This document shows positions 60,927 to 64,000 of a stretch of DNA of 64,000 nucleotides, in pieces; position 1 is the stretch's first letter; every line of letters begins with the position of its first letter. The notes under the pieces were generated by a model, which saw only the letters and a program-made list of their open reading frames with translations, was not told where the DNA came from and did no database searches. The translations under genes and the position numbers were made by a program. The stretch comes from a bacterium (GTDB lineage Bacteria > Vulcanimicrobiota > Xenobia > Xenobiales > JADMJV01). The DNA lies in assembly GCA_018266105.1 (NCBI GenBank), contig JAFEBA010000008.1:1-64000 (forward strand). Reading direction: 5' to 3'.

Positions 60927-63194
60927 TTACTCCGGCCAAAGGGTGAAGGGACCGACCTCCAGCACGGAGCGACCCGCGTTCTCCACCCTCACGAAAAGAC
61001 GGTAATCGGCCGAAAGGGCCCAGCGCAGGCAGGTGAAGGCAGGCTCGAGTTCTCCCGACACCTGCAACTTGAGCTTATCCAAGGTGACCAGTTGGGAATT
61101 CAGGCTCCCATCTGGCAATACATAGTCCACTTCCCAGCCCAGATTCTCCACCACCTCCAGATAGTTTTCCCCAGGCAGGAGGGAAACGGGAGTCAACTCG
61201 GCCGTACACGGAAGCGCCTGCCCCAGGCCGACAAGAGGATGAAAACGAGCCCCTCGCTCACCCAGCAACTTGACCCCGAGACGGGTAGTGCAGACAGTCG
61301 CGCCCGTATTCTCAGGAAAGGCCAGCCAGGCCTGGCCTGGAGTCAGGCTGCGCGGCGGGCCCGACCGCACCACCTCAGGATGATGACGAGAGCCCAAGAC
61401 GACACAATGCTTGGGACGGGCCGCGCGCTCCAAGGGAACGCCCGGGAACTGCTTCTGGAGCCATTCCGGAATCAGCGGGTAGAGCGAGCCTTGACCGCTC
61501 AGCACAATCAAATCAGGTCGGACAGGGCCTTCTGGCAGGCTCAGGCGCAGGCGCGGCTCAACCAGAGGGTCCAACTGGGCGCGCATCGTGTGCTGGCATT
61601 TGATCTGCTCGGCCCGAGGGCGCTGCTCTGGAGGCAGCAGCTGAGCCTGAAGCTCGGTGACATCATTGCCGCCAAACCAACGATCGCCGCCCACGTGCTC
61701 CAGCTCGACCTTGACCATGCTGGAACGTCGGCTATCCACCTTGAGCAAAGCCACGTCGCTGGTGGTGCCGCCAAAGTCGTAGAGCAACAGGCGCCACTCG
61801 CGCTCTGGCCAGCTCCGGCCCGCCAGGAAATCGTAGGCCGCCGCCAGTGGCTCACTGATCAGCTCCAGCTGGCAGTCCAGCTGTCCAGCCATAGCCTGAC
61901 GAAGCAGTTGAATTTGACGAGGTGAAAAGGCGGCCGGATGGGCCAGACAGACCTTGCGCAGCCGGTGGCGCGCCAGTTGAGGGGTTGCGGCCACCCGTCC
62001 CAGCAGCATGGCCAGATAGTCAGCCAGAACCTGTTCGGGAGTCTTCTCCAGCAGTTCCTGAGTGTCGGGCAGGACCAGGCGGAATCTGAAATCGGGCAGA
62101 CCCAGGTGCCGCTTGGCCTGCAAGACCACATTTGCGGCAGCCTGACGGGTCGGCTCGGGTGGCCTCCCGGCAAAATAAGCCAGACCGCTGGGCAGTTCCA
62201 GAGAATGACCATCAAGGTTCAGCTGAGTTAAATGCCCCTGCCCATCCAGGAGGGCCGCCGTGCAGGTGGTGCTCCCCAGATCGATGAGCAGCCAGCCTTC
62301 GTAGTCCGTGCGTTCGGGCTGCACGATATCCAGCCAGATTCGACGATGGCGGCCATCACGCAAGACCACTTCCAGCCAGCTCAGGCCAGGGGCGGGTAGG
62401 GTGTGTTCGGGCTCAACCCAAAGTTCGCCCTCCCCCTCCAGACGGGCCGGAAAATACCCGGCCAGCTCCAAAGGTGAGTCAATCCGCTCGATCTCAACCA
62501 GACCCTGACTGCGCACGGAGATGCGCAGACGAGTTGAACTGGTCAGACACCACTCCAGTCGTTCGGGCAACTCCAACTGGCCGGCCAGGGCAAACTCCAG
62601 GTGACTCTCCAGCAAACGGCCATTCAGTTCCCACCGCAATGGGCCCCTCACGGCCGGGGCCCAAAGCTCAAGGCGCGGACGTGATCGCTGACTGAGAACC
62701 AACGGGAGAGTCTGACTGCAGCTCCAGCCCGGGGGCAACTCGGAGACCCAGAGTGCGCCCGAATCGACCTGTAACCAACCGCGAACCAGGTTGTGCTCGG
62801 GATTGACTGGAGCCGTGTCCCAGACCAACTGGCACTGGGCGGGCGGGCTACTCCAGACCTCCAGCTGACTCATCCCGAGCCGAATCAGCCCGGGCAGACC
62901 CTCAGGGCGACTTTCGCTCACCTGAAGCTCAAGATCCAGACTCTGACCGGGCTCCAACCGGGCGGGCACAGCTTCGGCCCGCATCCAGCTCGGCCACTCC
63001 AGTTCGGTCAGGTCCAGCCAACCGTAGTGCCCCTGAAAATCCACCCGAAGCCGCACCGGGCCAACATCCATGACCGGACCGGACGGGCAGCTCAAGGCCA
63101 CAGGGTATTGCCAGAGACCGCAGTTTGGACAGAAGCGATCCGTCTCGGACAGCTCCCAGCCTTCGCATTCGGGTCCCAGGCAGCGAGCGCTCAC
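60927..63194 (-). CDS. Zinc-ribbon-Hsp70 ATPase
   Basis: 755 aa, GTG overlapping the next upstream stop (GTGA). Residues 5-25: four-Cys zinc ribbon (C5, C10, C22, C25). 40-295: beta-rich domains without homologues I know. 301-640: Hsp70/actin-type ATPase with phosphate-1 LLIDLGSTTCTAALLD, connect region SEPLAAAYDF, phosphate-2 LLYDFGGTTSDVALL and adenosine motif VLSGQGSLYPLI. The last 110 residues resemble a short substrate-binding beta domain; no helical lid. Probably the chaperone arm of the operon. Confidence 0.85.
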   Translation of the reverse strand: MSARCLGPECEGWELSETDRFCPNCGLWQYPVALSCPSGPVMDVGPVRLRVDFQGHYGWLDLTELEWPSWMRAEAVPARLEPGQSLDLELQVSESRPEGLPGLIRLGMSQLEVWSSPPAQCQLVWDTAPVNPEHNLVRGWLQVDSGALWVSELPPGWSCSQTLPLVLSQRSRPRLELWAPAVRGPLRWELNGRLLESHLEFALAGQLELPERLEWCLTSSTRLRISVRSQGLVEIERIDSPLELAGYFPARLEGEGELWVEPEHTLPAPGLSWLEVVLRDGRHRRIWLDIVQPERTDYEGWLLIDLGSTTCTAALLDGQGHLTQLNLDGHSLELPSGLAYFAGRPPEPTRQAAANVVLQAKRHLGLPDFRFRLVLPDTQELLEKTPEQVLADYLAMLLGRVAATPQLARHRLRKVCLAHPAAFSPRQIQLLRQAMAGQLDCQLELISEPLAAAYDFLAGRSWPEREWRLLLYDFGGTTSDVALLKVDSRRSSMVKVELEHVGGDRWFGGNDVTELQAQLLPPEQRPRAEQIKCQHTMRAQLDPLVEPRLRLSLPEGPVRPDLIVLSGQGSLYPLIPEWLQKQFPGVPLERAARPKHCVVLGSRHHPEVVRSGPPRSLTPGQAWLAFPENTGATVCTTRLGVKLLGERGARFHPLVGLGQALPCTAELTPVSLLPGENYLEVVENLGWEVDYVLPDGSLNSQLVTLDKLKLQVSGELEPAFTCLRWALSADYRLFVRVENAGRSVLEVGPFTLWPE

Positions 63195-64000
63195 GGCTGA
63201 CCCACCTCAAGCTGAACTCGAACCAGATCGGTAAAGCTCTCGCGATGCTGCTCATAGAGTCGACTTGAACAAATCTTTTGTTCCATGCCGGCCAGAAACT
63301 CCAGGTCCGTTCGACCTCCGTCGCCGTCCCACAGACGCTGCTTGTTTTGAGCCACGCGGCCCGCCAGTTGCACCACCGGATCCAGGGCCTGACCCTGTAA
63401 GATCGCCTCCAGGCGACAACGGCTTTCAGTCAGCAGTTGCTGGCGCAAGCGCGGCGCTCGGGTCAGGCGGGCGATCAGTCGGTGACGCTCGCCGAGCGGA
63501 TGCACGCGCTGACCGGTTGGATGCCCCTGGCGCCAGATCCACTCGCGCCCCTCGCACTGCAATACGCCCAGCAGATCGCCCAGCAAGAAGGCCTCCTGCG
63601 ACTCACGCAGAGCCTGCAGTTCCTGCGAATTGGGCACGGCCAGGTCGACAAATTGCTGATCCAGACTGTCGATGTGCAATGCTTCACCCTGGGTATAGAG
63701 ATGAAAATAAGCCTCGCGCCAGGATTTGAGAGGCAAAAGCTCGGCCACGCTCAGGCCGACCGCCTCGCAAAAGAAGAGAATTTCCTCGCTGTAGCCCATG
63801 GAGAAGTAGTGGGTCAATCCAGGACGCAACTGCACCACCTGAGCTTGCAGCTTCTCCGCGTTGCGCTCGCCCTGAGCTTTGGGCAATGGACCCAGCCCCG
63901 GGGCCAGCGCCGGCAGGGCCACCACGTGATAGGCCAGGGCCGGATCGATCGTGCGGGCCGCACGCGCTCCGGCTTCAACCAGGCTGGGAAGCCCCTTTTC
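63191..64000 (-). CDS. Partial gene upstream of the Hsp70-like protein
   Basis: The frame is open to the window end without a stop, so the 5' part is missing. At least 269 aa are visible, ending before TGA at 63191-63193, which overlaps the Hsp70 start. The visible part is helical and Leu-rich (EKLQAQVVQL, EEILFFCEAVGLSVAELLPL), with an arginine-rich RLIARLTRAPRLRQQLL region. No family recognised. It is the first visible gene of the operon and may be another chaperone component. Confidence 0.7.
   Translation of the reverse strand, partial: EKGLPSLVEAGARAARTIDPALAYHVVALPALAPGLGPLPKAQGERNAEKLQAQVVQLRPGLTHYFSMGYSEEILFFCEAVGLSVAELLPLKSWREAYFHLYTQGEALHIDSLDQQFVDLAVPNSQELQALRESQEAFLLGDLLGVLQCEGREWIWRQGHPTGQRVHPLGERHRLIARLTRAPRLRQQLLTESRCRLEAILQGQALDPVVQLAGRVAQNKQRLWDGDGGRTDLEFLAGMEQKICSSRLYEQHRESFTDLVRVQLEVGQP

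Overview
The window is 64 kb of GC-rich, densely packed bacterial DNA. It has about 56 protein genes, no rRNA or tRNA gene that I could recognise, no insertion sequence and no CRISPR array. Many neighbouring genes overlap by 4 nt (ATGA or GTGA) or share one base (TAATG, TAGTG), so translational coupling is the rule. An ExbB-ExbD-TonB set, lipoprotein-type and Sec signals and type IV pseudopilins point to a cell with an outer membrane. A RibU-type ECF component, clostripain-like peptidases and a receptor Ser/Thr kinase suggest a deep-branching or candidate-phylum bacterium rather than a well-known proteobacterium. I cannot name the phylum from this sequence alone.

Layout: 0.2-4.6 kb, membrane glycosyltransferase/TPR pair and a divergent YfhO-like protein. 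4.6-8.8 kb, two paralogous C11 (clostripain) peptidases around an SGNH hydrolase-like gene; the two peptidase genes share a 22-bp upstream element. 8.9-12.7 kb, DegT aminotransferase, GtrB/ArnC-like glycosyltransferase and ABC exporter. 12.8-16.9 kb, an SDR gene convergent with an operon of small helical protein, DA1-like peptidase, CutA, RibU and an ATP/ADP-translocase-like transporter. 17-20 kb, two tandem LeuA/HMGL-like proteins, the second with a degenerate metal site, followed by two DUF3060-type secreted proteins. 20-24 kb, a 783-aa mosaic protein with a lysine/histidine-rich toxin-like tail and small unknown genes. 24-26 kb, exbB-exbD-tonB. 26-29.3 kb, EEP nuclease/phosphatase, PIN-PhoH ATPase and fructose-1,6-bisphosphatase.

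29.4-38.4 kb is mostly metabolic and signalling: S26-like protein, CoA-transferase, PLP enzyme, GAF-GGDEF protein, esterase, zinc-ribbon protein and a beta-decarboxylating dehydrogenase. 38.4-46.1 kb holds a receptor Ser/Thr kinase fused to a LivJ-like sensor, rpsR with a clear promoter and terminator, three pilus-type genes and a histidine kinase whose ATP-binding end is frameshifted. 46-49 kb holds DUF1015, MtaD-like deaminase and DUF6941-like genes.

The most notable block is 49.3-64.0 kb, running off the right edge: a minus-strand operon encoding a SWIM zinc-finger protein (YehQ-like), a DUF5682-VWA fusion (YehM+YehP-like), a MoxR-type AAA+ ATPase (YehL-like), a 1545-aa unknown, a small DUF4132 protein, a zinc-ribbon-Hsp70 ATPase and a truncated seventh gene. 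It resembles the E. coli yehI-L-M-P-Q cluster, with an added Hsp70-family ATPase and a giant partner. I infer an NTP-driven chaperone, remodelling or conflict complex; its function is not known.
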